Source: Acidobacteria bacterium Mor1
GTDB taxonomy: Bacteria > Acidobacteriota > Polarisedimenticolia > Polarisedimenticolales > Polarisedimenticolaceae
Direction of reading: 5' to 3'
DNA: 64,000 bases
Assembly: GCA_001664505.1 (NCBI GenBank)
Contig: CP011806.1
Location: 683,325-747,324 of the forward strand
Program-made: the position numbers and the translations under genes
Part shown: piece after piece, positions 1 to 9,180 of the stretch
How positions within the stretch are numbered: the first letter of the stretch is position 1
How the letters are laid out: each line of letters opens with the position of its first letter
The notes under the pieces: model-generated
Told to the model about the DNA's origin: nothing
Database searches by the model: none
The model's input: the letters and a program-made list of their open reading frames with translations, nothing else

Positions 1-980
1 CGGCCGCCGTCGACGCCGAGCGACGTGCGCCGCGGGGAACCCTGAATCGGCTCGCCGACCAGGGCCTGGACCTCGATCAGGAGCGGGCGGCTGCCCTCGA
101 TGGCGGCGAGGACCGCGGAACCGGGAACCTGCTCCTGCCGCTCCGCAAGGAACAGCTCACTGGGGTTGGCCACCCCACTCAGCCCGCGCTCGCCCATGGA
201 GAAGACGCCGATCTCGTCGGTGGCGCCGAAGCGGTTCTTGATCGCCCGCAGGATGCGGTGGGCGTGATGCCGGTCACCCTCGAACTGGGCCACCGTATCG
301 ACGGCGTGTTCGAGGATTCGGGGGCCGGCCAGGGACCCCTCCTTGGTGACGTGACCGACCAGGACCACCGCGGTGCCGGTGCCCTTGGCGTAGGAGACGA
401 GCCTGGAGGCCGCCTCGCGCACCTGCCCGACCGAGCCGGGCACCGAACTCACGCTCGAGGACTGAACCGCCTGGATCGAGTCGACGATCATGACCCGGGG
501 GCTCCAGTCCCTTGCGGTGTCGACGATCCGCTCGATCTCGGTTTCGGCCAACACGCCGATCTCCCGGGAGTCGACACCCAGACGCCGCCCCCGCAGACGC
601 AACTGGGCAGGGGATTCCTCGCCGCTCACGTAGAGCACCCGGTCACCCCGGGAGGCCAGTTGCTCGGCCGCCTGCAGCAGCAGGGTGCTCTTGCCGACTC
701 CGGGTTCACCGCCGACGAGGACCACCATGCCGGGGACGAGCCCGCCGCCGAGTACCCGGTCCAGTTCGTCGATGCCGGTGACGATCCGCCGGGCGTCCGC
801 CTCCGGGATCTCCGGGAACGGGGTTACGGGCAGGGGGCGCGGGCGTCCGCCGCTTGCCGATGCGTCCTGCCGCACCTCGCTGAGAGAAGCCCAGGACCCG
901 CACTCGGGGCAGCGTCCCAACCACTTGGGGGAGACGTGGTCGCACTCCTCGCAGACGAAGGCGCTCTTCGGCTTGGCCAA
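1..980 (-). CDS. radA: DNA repair protein RadA (partial, C-terminus outside window)
   Basis: RadA/Sms is a RecA-like, DnaB-like ATPase that processes recombination intermediates and promotes branch migration. The N-terminal zinc finger is visible as CEEC followed by CPEC after a short SPKWLGR spacer. A Walker A motif GEPGVGKST lies near residue 91 and the RadA-specific KNRFG motif near residue 247. The TTG start at 980 is chosen because it gives the conserved MAKPKSAFVCEEC opening and has AGGAG about nine bases upstream. It follows dnaB by 10 nt on the same strand, so the two are probably co-transcribed. About 326 of the expected 450 or so residues are present; most of the C-terminal LonC-like domain runs off the window. 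Confidence 0.96.
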   Translation of the reverse strand, partial: MAKPKSAFVCEECDHVSPKWLGRCPECGSWASLSEVRQDASASGGRPRPLPVTPFPEIPEADARRIVTGIDELDRVLGGGLVPGMVVLVGGEPGVGKSTLLLQAAEQLASRGDRVLYVSGEESPAQLRLRGRRLGVDSREIGVLAETEIERIVDTARDWSPRVMIVDSIQAVQSSSVSSVPGSVGQVREAASRLVSYAKGTGTAVVLVGHVTKEGSLAGPRILEHAVDTVAQFEGDRHHAHRILRAIKNRFGATDEIGVFSMGERGLSGVANPSELFLAERQEQVPGSAVLAAIEGSRPLLIEVQALVGEPIQGSPRRTSLGVDGG

Positions 981-990
981 CGGGCGGCTC

Positions 991-2340
991 CTAGAACTCG
1001 CGGAACTCGGGGTTGACGAAGCGGGTGAACTCGCGGAGGAAGTGCAGGTCGACGGTTCCGATCGGGCCGTTACGCTGCTTGCCGATGATCAACTCCGCCT
1101 TGCCCTTGAGGTCCGGGTCGTCCTTCTTGTAGACCTCTTCGCGGAAGAGGAACATCACGACGTCGGCATCCTGCTCGATCGCTCCCGATTCACGCAGGTC
1201 GGAAAGCTGCGGCCGCGCTCCTCCCTGGCCGCCACGCTGTTCCGGGGCGCGTGAGAGCTGCGACAGGGAAACCACCGGGCAGTTCAGCTCCTTGGCCAGT
1301 TCCTTGAGCGAGCGGGAGATGTCGGAGATCTCCTGCTGACGGTTGTCGTAACGTCCACGGCCGCGCATCAGCTGCAGGTAGTCGACGACGATCATGTCGC
1401 AACCGTGCTCCAGCTTGAGCCGTCGGCACTTGGCGCGCATTTCCATGATGCCCACGCCGGGCGTGTCGTCGATGAACACCGGCGCATCGGACAATTCTCC
1501 GAAGGCCTTGATGATCCGCTGCCACTCATCCTTGCCGATGCGGCCGGTACGCAGCCGGTGGGCATCGACCTGGCCCACGGCGCAGAGCATGCGCATGAAG
1601 AGCTGGTGGTGCGACATCTCGAGGGAGAACACCCCGATCTTGGCACCTCCGTGCAGGGCCGCGTGGGTGATGATGTTGAGCGCGAAGGCGGTCTTGCCCA
1701 TCGACGGACGTGCCGCCAGGATGATCAGGTCACCCTTTTGCAGGCCGGCGGTCATCTCGTCGAACTGGGGAAAGCCGGTGGCCACGCCGGTGATCAGTTC
1801 GGCGCGTTCGGTCAATTCCTCGATCTGGGCCAGGCTCTCCTCGGCGGAGATGCGCAGGGGAATGAACCCCTTGCGGTGGCGATCCTCCGCCACCTGGAAG
1901 ATCGACTTCTCGGCCTCGTCGATGATCTCGGCGGTGGACTGGCCCGGCTGCATCGCCGTCTGCATGATTCCCTGGGCCGACTCGATCAGGGTGCGCAGAA
2001 TCGACTTTTCCTTGACGATCTCCGCGTAGTGCTCGACGTTGGACGACCGCGGAACCCCCTCGACCAGAGTGGCGAGGTAGGCGGGCCCGCCGCAGGCCGC
2101 GAGATCCCCGTGGTGGTCGAGGTACTCCTTGACGGTGATCAGGTCGACCGCCGTGCCCTTCTCCGACAGCTCTTCGAATGCCGCGAAGATCTTCTGGTTG
2201 CGACTGGAGTAGAACGCCGACGCGTCGAGAACTTCACGGGCCTTGTGGTACGAGACGTTGTTCAGCAGGATCGCTCCGAGGACCGAACGCTCCGCGTCTT
2301 CGGAATGGGGAAGGCTTGCCGCCGAACTCTCGAAGGCCAT
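991..2340 (-). CDS. dnaB: Replicative DNA helicase DnaB
   Basis: Hexameric 5'-3' replicative helicase that unwinds the fork and recruits primase. The protein is 449 residues, normal for the family. The N-terminal DnaB domain opens with PHSEDAERSVLGAIL; Walker A ARPSMGKT is at about residue 209, Walker B VVDYLQL at about 318, and the C-terminal RecA-like core ends normally, with no intein interrupting it. The ATG at 2340 is preceded by GGAG and matches the usual DnaB N-terminus; the reading frame stays open for another 133 codons upstream, but that stretch is low-complexity Arg/Pro and not credible. In many bacteria dnaB and radA sit next to rplI; here they are adjacent to each other but about 11 kb from rplI and on the opposite strand. 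Confidence 0.97.
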   Translation of the reverse strand: MAFESSAASLPHSEDAERSVLGAILLNNVSYHKAREVLDASAFYSSRNQKIFAAFEELSEKGTAVDLITVKEYLDHHGDLAACGGPAYLATLVEGVPRSSNVEHYAEIVKEKSILRTLIESAQGIMQTAMQPGQSTAEIIDEAEKSIFQVAEDRHRKGFIPLRISAEESLAQIEELTERAELITGVATGFPQFDEMTAGLQKGDLIILAARPSMGKTAFALNIITHAALHGGAKIGVFSLEMSHHQLFMRMLCAVGQVDAHRLRTGRIGKDEWQRIIKAFGELSDAPVFIDDTPGVGIMEMRAKCRRLKLEHGCDMIVVDYLQLMRGRGRYDNRQQEISDISRSLKELAKELNCPVVSLSQLSRAPEQRGGQGGARPQLSDLRESGAIEQDADVVMFLFREEVYKKDDPDLKGKAELIIGKQRNGPIGTVDLHFLREFTRFVNPEFREF

Positions 2341-2423
2341 CGATCTCCGCCGTGGATTCAGGGTGGAAGCGGCGATGTTAGCATAGGCGTGGCGCGCCGG
2401 AAGCGCCTCAGGACGGGGGCTTC

Positions 2424-3587
2424 TTGGTTTCGAATCGGCAACGTGTCGGCTTCCTGACCGCGGCAGTCGCGTACTGTCTGTCGGCCCTGGTCGGCGGTCT
2501 CGGCTGGGCCGAAGACAACGCCGCCCGGCTGCGTTCCCTCGAGCGTCAGATCGATCGACTGCAGGCGGAACTCGAGACGCTACGCGGCAACGAACGAACC
2601 GTGCTCGTCGATATCGAGGAGCTTCAGGTCGAGGCAACCCTGCGCCAGTCGGAAGTCGCGCGCACCCGCCGCCAGATCGCGGACCTCGAAGGGGACATCG
2701 CCGAACGGGACGCGCACCTGGAGTCGCTCCTGGCTTCACAGCAGGAGACCCGGCGCTACCTGGAGCGGCGGCTCGCCGAGATCTACAAGAGGGGAGACGG
2801 CTCCGGCATCCGGCGACTCCTGGGCGGCGAGAACGGCGACGGCTTCTGGCAAGGGGTGCGCTACGCCTCCTGGCTCAACAGCAAAGACTCGAGAGCCATC
2901 GCCGAGTTTCGCGCCCGGGAAGATGAAGTCCGGCTGGAGCGCCAGGGACTGGAAGAACGGCGCGAGGCACTTCAAACCGTACGTCGGCGTGGAGAGCGGC
3001 AGCGAGCCGCGGCGCTGGCGGCACGGGCCAGGCGGGAGGATGCCCTTCAGGATCTCCGTCTCGATCAGGACCGCCGGCGTGAGGCGGTGGCGGAACTCGA
3101 GGCCGCCGCGGCGCGGCTGGGGGATCTGGCCGCAGGGGGCGCAGATGCCGGGAGGCTGGATCCCGAGGGACTGGATCCGGAGAAGTTCCGCGGCCTGCTC
3201 GACTGGCCTGCCGAGGGAGACCTCGGCGCGGGTTTCGGCACGATCGTGCATCCGAAGTTCCGCACCGAGGTGCCGCACCCCGGCTTCGATATCGAGGCCG
3301 CCGAGGGGAGCGAATTCCGGGCGGTGTTCGAGGGGCGGGTGCTGTTCGCCTCGTGGCTGCGGAGCTACGGCCTGACCATCATCCTCGACCACGGCGGCGG
3401 TCTGGTCTCGGTCTACGCCCACGGGTCGGTGCTTCAGGTCGAGAAGGGGCAGCAGGTCTTGCGCAACGAGGTGCTGGGCCTGGTAGGGGACACCGGCTCC
3501 CTGCGCGGTCCGTTCCTCTACTTCGAGATGCGGGAGCGGGGAGAACCGGTGGATCCCTCCAAATGGCTCCGTCCGCGTCGCGAATAG
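2424..3587 (+). CDS. EnvC-like murein hydrolase activator (degenerate M23/LytM domain)
   Basis: EnvC-type proteins activate periplasmic N-acetylmuramoyl-L-alanine amidases during cell separation. The 387-residue protein has a signal peptide (residues 1-29), a long coiled coil (about 30-245, rich in Leu/Arg/Glu heptads) and a C-terminal LytM domain (about 268-385). In catalytic M23 enzymes zinc is bound by HxGxD and HxH. Here HPGFD (H285, D289) and the YAH histidine (H333) are kept, but the HLH position reads F364-L365-Y366, as in EnvC, so peptidase activity is unlikely. The TTG start at 2424 follows a GGGGG-type ribosome site and gives a full signal peptide. It lies upstream of an S41-family gene, an arrangement common in Gram-negative bacteria. 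It is divergent from dnaB. Confidence 0.85.
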   Translation: MVSNRQRVGFLTAAVAYCLSALVGGLGWAEDNAARLRSLERQIDRLQAELETLRGNERTVLVDIEELQVEATLRQSEVARTRRQIADLEGDIAERDAHLESLLASQQETRRYLERRLAEIYKRGDGSGIRRLLGGENGDGFWQGVRYASWLNSKDSRAIAEFRAREDEVRLERQGLEERREALQTVRRRGERQRAAALAARARREDALQDLRLDQDRRREAVAELEAAAARLGDLAAGGADAGRLDPEGLDPEKFRGLLDWPAEGDLGAGFGTIVHPKFRTEVPHPGFDIEAAEGSEFRAVFEGRVLFASWLRSYGLTIILDHGGGLVSVYAHGSVLQVEKGQQVLRNEVLGLVGDTGSLRGPFLYFEMRERGEPVDPSKWLRPRRE

Positions 3588-3688
3588 GGGCGTCGGCTCC
3601 GTTTCCGCCTGGATTTGCCAAGCAACAGGTCGCCGTGTAGGTTTGCTGAAGGGTGCCGCCGGAGGCACCTCATCATGGGAGGGCCCGC

Positions 3689-4873
3689 ATGGGACGCAGC
3701 CGAGTAGTTCTTCTCACCGCCTCCGCCACCATCGTCGTGGTGTTGCTGGCAGGCGGCCTCGGGCTCCGGGTCGGTGCCGCCGAGACCTCTTACGGAAAGG
3801 TGATCCTCTTTTCCGAGGTGCTCTCCCTCGTCTTGGATAACTATGTCGACCCTGTAGCCGCCGACGAGCTGATCACCGGTGCCTACGAGTCGATGCTCAG
3901 CGGCCTGGACGCCCATGGCGCCTACCTGACGCCCGACGAGGTCGCCCAGTGGAAGGCGACCCCGGACATCGCCTCGGCCGGGCCCGGCCTGGCGGTGCTC
4001 AAGGCCTACGGAGCCCTGCAGGTGGTCTCCGTCGAAGAAGGCTCCACCGCCGACACCGCCGGAATCGAGGCGGGGGATCAGATCCGGACCATCGACGGCG
4101 TCTCCCTGCGCGACCTGTCCCTCGAGCAGGGGCTCAAACTGCTGAACGGCCCCGAGGGCACCATGGTCACCCTGGGTCTGTTGCACCCCCGTGGCGATGT
4201 CCTCCGTGAGAGCATCGACGTGGAGCGGCGTAGCCCTTCGGCGCCGGCGCACGAGATCGAGATGGTCAAGGGGGTCGCGGTGCTGACGGTCCGCGACCTG
4301 GCCCGCCTCGAGGAGGACGGGCTACGCAGCGACCTCGACGGCGTTCGGGGCAAGGGCGCCTCGGCCTTGCTGGTCGACCTCAGGAATCTGGTCGAGCCGG
4401 ACAATCGCTTCGGCGCCGCGCTGGTGGCGCTGCTGCGCGACCGCACTCCGCTGCAGTTGAAGGACCGCGACGGCAAGGTGATCGAATCCTTGCAGCGGGA
4501 CGGTGCCGGCAGAGAGCTGTGGACCGGGAGCCTGGGGCTCCTGACCAACGGCGCCACCGCCGGTGCGGCCGAAGCCGCTGTTGCGCTCCTGCGGGATCAG
4601 GGCGTGCGGGTCTACGGGGAAGAGACCTTCGGCCTCGGTGCCGAGCCCAAGCTATTCGAACTCCCCGACGGCTCCGGCCTGCTGGTGTCGGCCCACATCT
4701 GGGAGACCGACGCCGGCACACGCTGGAACGGCGAGGGGCTGTCGCCCGACGAGGAGATCACCGTCGAGGGACGCGCCTTCGATGCAGCCTTCGAAGAGCA
4801 GCGTAGCCGGGCCGTTGACCAGTTCGTCACCGATACCGCCGACGCGTCCAAGGTGCGCCAGGAGGCGGCCTGA
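3689..4873 (+). CDS. S41-family C-terminal-processing-protease-like protein, catalytic residues missing
   Basis: Related to CtpA/Prc periplasmic proteases, which cut C-termini with a Ser/Lys dyad. The 394-residue protein has an N-terminal signal/anchor (residues 8-30), an S41 N-terminal segment, a PDZ domain (about 95-170, ending TLGLLHP) and an S41 core. The usual NxGSAS motif reads N287-G-A-T-A-G-A-A-E, and the FGKG lysine is replaced by Leu (F314-G-L316-G), so the dyad appears lost. The fold signature around it (VYGEETFGLGAEPK) is otherwise clear. The ATG at 3689 has GGGAGGG seven bases upstream; a longer frame from 3653 is less likely. It probably forms an operon with the EnvC-like gene upstream. 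Possible roles are a scaffold or PDZ adaptor; this is inference. Confidence 0.8.
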   Translation: MGRSRVVLLTASATIVVVLLAGGLGLRVGAAETSYGKVILFSEVLSLVLDNYVDPVAADELITGAYESMLSGLDAHGAYLTPDEVAQWKATPDIASAGPGLAVLKAYGALQVVSVEEGSTADTAGIEAGDQIRTIDGVSLRDLSLEQGLKLLNGPEGTMVTLGLLHPRGDVLRESIDVERRSPSAPAHEIEMVKGVAVLTVRDLARLEEDGLRSDLDGVRGKGASALLVDLRNLVEPDNRFGAALVALLRDRTPLQLKDRDGKVIESLQRDGAGRELWTGSLGLLTNGATAGAAEAAVALLRDQGVRVYGEETFGLGAEPKLFELPDGSGLLVSAHIWETDAGTRWNGEGLSPDEEITVEGRAFDAAFEEQRSRAVDQFVTDTADASKVRQEAA

Positions 4874-4920
4874 ACTCAGCGCTGGACCCGCCCGCAGGTG
4901 CTCTGCAAGATCTGATCGCA

Positions 4921-6294
4921 GTGGGCGTCGAGAGCCAGGCGTCCGCCTGGTCGACGCTGACCGGCCGTGCACTCCCGCAAGACCCCGGGCGGCCCGCCCG
5001 CTGGGAACGGGTCACCGATGCGTGTGAGCCCGGGAAGATATCCGAGTTGTTCGGCGCCGCCCCCGGCGACCGGGAGGTTCGCCGGCGCCTGCGGCTGACC
5101 CTCGATCCCTACGTCCGCCTGGCCGGTCGAGAGGTCTGGACCGAATGGAAGGCCCGGGCTGCGGAACTCTCCCGCCCCTCCCTGCCGATCCTTTGCGGAA
5201 TCGTCGATCCCGCAGAGCGGGAACGTGAGTGGCAGCAGCGCCTTTCGGCCGAGGGTGCGTTGGGACCTGTCTGGGCCGACGTCTTCGCGGTGCGGGATGA
5301 AGCCGCTCGACGGGCGGGGGCGGACGACCACCCGACCCTTGCGGCCGCCACCCACCCCGAGCCGCCGGCAGGAATCAGCTCCGCCTTCGAGCGGGAGGCC
5401 CTCGAGCCCCTCGACCGGCAGATCGCCCGAGCCGCCCGTGAGCGGGTCGCAAGGGCCCTGCAGGAGATTCCCGATGCCGGGGAGCCCGGCTCGTGGGGCG
5501 CACTTTGGAGCCTGGCCGATCACCGCGACCGCTTCGACGAACGCCGCACGGCGTCGACGCTGGATGCGCTGCATCGCGGTCTCGGCCTGGCCAGACGGCC
5601 CGGCCGGTTGGAAGTCGCCCGTGGCACCGGATGGTGGAGCACCCCCTTCGACCTCCTCGAAGGCGGGGCGGGCCTCGCCCTCGGCCGCTGCCCCGGGCCG
5701 GGAGGCCTGCGGCGGTCCCTTCAGGCCTTCGGAATTGCCCGGCGCGGAGCGTTCCTCGAGGCCGTGCGGGGGCTGTCCGGGCTCTCGGGCCTGGATCCCG
5801 CACTCAGAACCGCCACCGGGGTGGTCACCCGGCGCCTGATACAGAACCAGAGCTTTCTCGAATGGGCCGGAATCCCCGCCGACGAGGGGCTGTTGGCGGA
5901 TCTGCGGTTCGAGGAGTCCCTGGCTCCCCGATTGCGCTGGGCCTACCTTCAACTGGGGTGGATGCCGCCGGCGGCCTCGGGCGATACCGGGGAGGCGCAG
6001 CGGATTCGGACCCGGGCGACGGCCCGGGAGGCATCGCCGCGGCGGGTCGAGGGCCGGCCGGAGGGTGACGTCGAGGACGCCCGCCACCTGGTCGGGGAAG
6101 CCCTGGGCGCCCTGTACGAGGAGCGTCTCCTGCGGCGCCACGGCTCCCGCTGGTTTCTGGACCGGGAGGCCGGGCGCACCCTGGAGGCGATCTGGGACGC
6201 CGAGAGCGAGCTTTGCGAGGCGGCCGATGTGTCGCGGGAGCTGGACCTGGGTAGAATAGATTTCGCGCCGATTCTCGATCGCTTTCGCCCCTGA
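4921..6294 (+). CDS. Hypothetical protein, 457 aa, no recognised domain
   Basis: I do not recognise this protein. It is Arg/Glu/Leu-rich, apparently soluble and alpha-helical, with no signal peptide, no convincing membrane segment and no metal- or nucleotide-binding motif that I can identify. The start is uncertain: GTG at 4921 is the first clear start codon, but the frame is open back to 4873, immediately after the S41 stop, with GGAGG at 4861-4865, so a non-standard start nearer 4870 is possible. Its coding density, codon use and position between the S41-like gene and the TPR gene (gaps under 50 nt) support a real gene in the same operon. Confidence 0.6.
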   Translation: MGVESQASAWSTLTGRALPQDPGRPARWERVTDACEPGKISELFGAAPGDREVRRRLRLTLDPYVRLAGREVWTEWKARAAELSRPSLPILCGIVDPAEREREWQQRLSAEGALGPVWADVFAVRDEAARRAGADDHPTLAAATHPEPPAGISSAFEREALEPLDRQIARAARERVARALQEIPDAGEPGSWGALWSLADHRDRFDERRTASTLDALHRGLGLARRPGRLEVARGTGWWSTPFDLLEGGAGLALGRCPGPGGLRRSLQAFGIARRGAFLEAVRGLSGLSGLDPALRTATGVVTRRLIQNQSFLEWAGIPADEGLLADLRFEESLAPRLRWAYLQLGWMPPAASGDTGEAQRIRTRATAREASPRRVEGRPEGDVEDARHLVGEALGALYEERLLRRHGSRWFLDREAGRTLEAIWDAESELCEAADVSRELDLGRIDFAPILDRFRP

Positions 6295-6331
6295 TCGACG
6301 AACGTCGCCCGACTCTCCAGACGGAGCCCAC

Positions 6332-8368
6332 GTGCTGTTGAACATCAAGCGAGTCCCCACCCTCATCGCCGGTTTGAGCCTCCTGTTGGCCGCCGCGGGC
6401 GCGCCGGTTGCTGCCGACGAGACCTCCGGCGGCAACAAGAAGGGAAGCAAGGGCTTCAACCCGCCGATCGACGAACAGACCCTGCGCAAGGGCGAGGCCT
6501 ACTACCACCTGATGGAGGCGATGGTCGCGGCCCGAGAGGGGAGTCTGCGCGAGGCGGTATCCCGGATCGGCCGGGCCAGCCGGTCCCAGCCGGACTCCGC
6601 CGAACTCCAGGGCGAGGCGGCGCAACTGATGCTCGGCCTCGGCCAAAGAGCCGAGGCGGAGAAACTGGCCCGCCGGGCCCTCGAGCTGGACGACCGGGAA
6701 CCCAAGGCGCTGCGCCTGCTGGCCGACATCGCCGCCGGCCGCGCCCTCGGGGGGCTGCACAGCGACACCCGGCATCGAGACGAAGCGATCCGGCTCTACG
6801 AGAAACTTGCCGAGCGGGACGAGGTCGAGAACGAGGTACTGCGCAACCTGGCGAACCTCAGGGTTCAGGCAGGGGACATCGACGGTGCCGTCGCTGCCTC
6901 CAAGCGCCTCCTTGAACAGCTCCAGGGGGATGTGGTCATCGCCCGTTCGCTGACCCAGCTCCTGGCTCGCGAAGGCCGCGAGGGGGAGGCGCTGGAAACG
7001 GCCCTCGACTTCATCGTGCGCTACGGAGAAGAGGGCAGCCTGATCGGACTGGTCAGCGAACTCGCCGACCGCACCGGGAACTGGGAAGCAGTCGCCGTCG
7101 CGTTGACCGAGCGTGAAGCGGACGAGAGCGAAACCTCTCCCGCGTTGTTCCGCTTGCGGGGCGAGGCCAATCTCCAGACCGGCCGGTTCGTCCAGGCCGT
7201 CGGTGACTTCGAGCGGGCCTCCACCGCGTCGCCCGACGACCTGGCCCTGCGCTCCCGGCTCGTTCAGGCCTACGGCTTCGCCGGCAGGTTCGCCGACGCC
7301 TCGGGGCTCGCGCGCCAGCTGGCCGAGGACCTTCCGGAGCAACCACAGGTGCATGCCCTGCTGGGGCAGGCGCTGGCCCGTCAGCGGGACCACGAGGGTG
7401 CCCTGGCGGCGATGTCCGAGGCCGCCGCGGGAATGGCCGGCGGGGACGCTCGCCAGCGGGACTACCTGCACTGGCAGATCGCCGGCCTTCACCTGCAGGA
7501 AGACCGCCCCGACGCGGCGCTGGCCGAATTGGAGCGTCTGGCCGATCCTGAACACCCCGACGCTCTCGAGATGCGCTTCCGCATCGCCATGGCCAAGGGA
7601 GAGCTCGAGGCCGCCCAGGGAGTGGTCTCCCAACTGGACGCGGCGGGTTCCGGCGGCGTGGCCGCCCTGCTGGAAGGGCAGGTCTTCGTCGAGCAGGGAA
7701 GCCTGCGCAAGGCGGAGAAGTCCTTCGAGCGCGCCCTCCAGGACCTGGGTTACCCGGTGATCGGAGCCCGGGTCGCGGAAATCTGGCGAGACGCGGACCA
7801 GCCCGATCGCGGCGAGGCCGTGCTGATCGCGTGGCAAGCGCAAGACCCCGAGGGCAAGGACGCACAGGCTGCGTTCGCTCTGGGGCGGTACTACGAACGG
7901 CTGCAGCGGTTCGAACAGGCCGACCGGTTCCTGCGCCGGACCATCGAGCTCGAACCCGAGAACAGTGACGCCCTGAACTACCTGGGCTACAGCTTCGCCG
8001 ACCGCGGGGTGAACCTGGAAGAGGGACTCGAGCTGATTCAGCGGGCTCTCACCGCCGACCCGTGGAACGGAGCCTACCTGGACTCCCTGGGCTGGGCGCT
8101 GTTCAAGCTGGATCGCCTCGAAGAGGCCCGGCCTCCCCTGGAGCAGGCGGCTCTGGAGCATCCGTTCGATCCGACGGTGCTCGAACACCTGGGCGATCTC
8201 TACAGCCGCATCGGAGAGAACGGCCTGGCCGCCAACGCCTGGCGGCGTGCGCTGGCCGCAGGCCCCGAGGATCCGGACGCCCTCCGTTCGAAGGTCGAGA
8301 CGGCGGTCGCCCAGAAAGGGGAGCGGAGTGCCGAGGCGCAGCGCGAGCGCGAGATTCGTCCCGAGTAG
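6332..8368 (+). CDS. Exported TPR-repeat protein
   Basis: A 678-residue protein with a signal peptide (residues 1-28, ending near AGAPVAADE) and about a dozen tetratricopeptide repeats running almost end to end. Typical TPR signatures are visible, such as ALGRYYERLQRFEQADRFL and ELEPENSDALNYLGYSFAD in the C-terminal half. TPR arrays form protein-binding superhelices; a periplasmic or envelope scaffold role is likely. The GTG start at 6332 follows CGGAG. The stop overlaps the start of the lipoprotein gene by 41 nt. In Proteobacteria a comparable TPR gene is followed by lolB, ispE, prs, rplY and pth; the order is similar here except that ispE is absent and spoVG is present. The precise function is unknown. 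Confidence 0.85.
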   Translation: MLLNIKRVPTLIAGLSLLLAAAGAPVAADETSGGNKKGSKGFNPPIDEQTLRKGEAYYHLMEAMVAAREGSLREAVSRIGRASRSQPDSAELQGEAAQLMLGLGQRAEAEKLARRALELDDREPKALRLLADIAAGRALGGLHSDTRHRDEAIRLYEKLAERDEVENEVLRNLANLRVQAGDIDGAVAASKRLLEQLQGDVVIARSLTQLLAREGREGEALETALDFIVRYGEEGSLIGLVSELADRTGNWEAVAVALTEREADESETSPALFRLRGEANLQTGRFVQAVGDFERASTASPDDLALRSRLVQAYGFAGRFADASGLARQLAEDLPEQPQVHALLGQALARQRDHEGALAAMSEAAAGMAGGDARQRDYLHWQIAGLHLQEDRPDAALAELERLADPEHPDALEMRFRIAMAKGELEAAQGVVSQLDAAGSGGVAALLEGQVFVEQGSLRKAEKSFERALQDLGYPVIGARVAEIWRDADQPDRGEAVLIAWQAQDPEGKDAQAAFALGRYYERLQRFEQADRFLRRTIELEPENSDALNYLGYSFADRGVNLEEGLELIQRALTADPWNGAYLDSLGWALFKLDRLEEARPPLEQAALEHPFDPTVLEHLGDLYSRIGENGLAANAWRRALAAGPEDPDALRSKVETAVAQKGERSAEAQREREIRPE

Positions 8369-8972
8369 GCGTCGCGGGATCCTGCTCGCCTGCGCGGCCC
8401 TGTTGCTCCTGCCCCTGGGGGCGGGTTGCCCCGACCGTCGCCCGCTGCAGCTTCCACAGGCCGAGCCGGTGGAGATCGGGGTCTACAAGGCCCGGGTCAC
8501 CCGGGAGGACGGGCGCTCCCGTCGATTCCGGCTGCTGCTCTACGCCGAAGCACCGGACCGGCTCCACGCCGAGGCGGTGGCCCCCGTCGGCGGAACCCAG
8601 TTGATCGTCGACGGAAACGCCTCGAGGCTCTCCATCGCCCTGGTCCGGGACAAGCTGGCCTTCGCCGGGGAGCCGACCGGCTCCGACCTGGAGCGCATCG
8701 TCGGAAGCCCGGTGAGTCCGGCCGAGTTGGTTCGGGCGCTCCTCGAGGGCGCCCCGCCGTCAGACGCCGGCATCACCGTGGAACGGACCGGCGAAGGCGG
8801 GCTGCCCACGACCTTCAGCATCCGCTCAGGAGGACACCGCCTGGAGCTGGAGTTGCGCCGGACCGACCGCACCACGCCCAAGGGGGGACTGCTCGCCTCG
8901 GGGGAACCTCCCGACGGGTTCGAGACCTACCCGCTGTCCGATCTTGTCTGGGACTGGTTCGCTTCTGAGTAG
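8328..8972 (+). CDS. LolB-like outer-membrane lipoprotein
   Basis: A 214-residue predicted lipoprotein. The GTG start at 8328 is preceded by GGGGAG and gives a type II signal: arginines, a hydrophobic stretch (about residues 18-32) and the lipobox LGAGC. The mature part has alternating beta-strand patterns (YKARVTREDGRSRRFRLLLY, DRLHAEAVAPVGG) resembling LolB/DUF4292-type lipid-binding barrels. In Gram-negative bacteria LolB inserts lipoproteins into the outer membrane. It follows the TPR gene with a 41-nt overlap, the same order as TPR-lolB in Proteobacteria. The LolB identification rests on size, lipobox, strand pattern and synteny rather than a diagnostic motif. Confidence 0.65.
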   Translation: MPRRSASARFVPSRRRGILLACAALLLLPLGAGCPDRRPLQLPQAEPVEIGVYKARVTREDGRSRRFRLLLYAEAPDRLHAEAVAPVGGTQLIVDGNASRLSIALVRDKLAFAGEPTGSDLERIVGSPVSPAELVRALLEGAPPSDAGITVERTGEGGLPTTFSIRSGGHRLELELRRTDRTTPKGGLLASGEPPDGFETYPLSDLVWDWFASE

Positions 8973-9018
8973 CCTTCGTCCAGGTGTAAACCCGCCCGAT
9001 CGACCCCCCGCAAACCGA

Positions 9019-9047
9019 TTGACATCATGTGAAAAGGGTGTTAGCTT
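9019..9047 (+). promoter_or_regulatory. Sigma-70-type promoter for spoVG operon
   Basis: TTGACA at 9019-9024 (perfect -35), 17-nt spacer, TAGCTT at 9042-9047 (-10). It lies in the 208-nt gap between the lipoprotein and spoVG and would start a leader of about 125 nt that is G-rich and has no obvious terminator. Confidence 0.75.
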
Positions 9048-9180
9048 GGCGCCCGCCGGTTGGCATAAGTTCCGAGTATCAAAGGACTTCGGCTTACGAG
9101 GGCAGCCTGGGGAGGGGTGGCCCGAGAGGGGCACCCGGGGATGGCCGGGGGAGCCGAGCCTGGGGCAAGGTGGGCAAAAC

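Noticed and set aside
991-2340. Intein in DnaB
   Set aside because: DnaB is a common intein host, but the protein is 449 residues with contiguous Walker A and B regions.
5825-8188. A 787-codon open frame on the minus strand opposite the TPR gene
   Set aside because: It is antisense to a clear signal-peptide TPR protein, has no recognisable domain and reflects GC-rich third-position bias.
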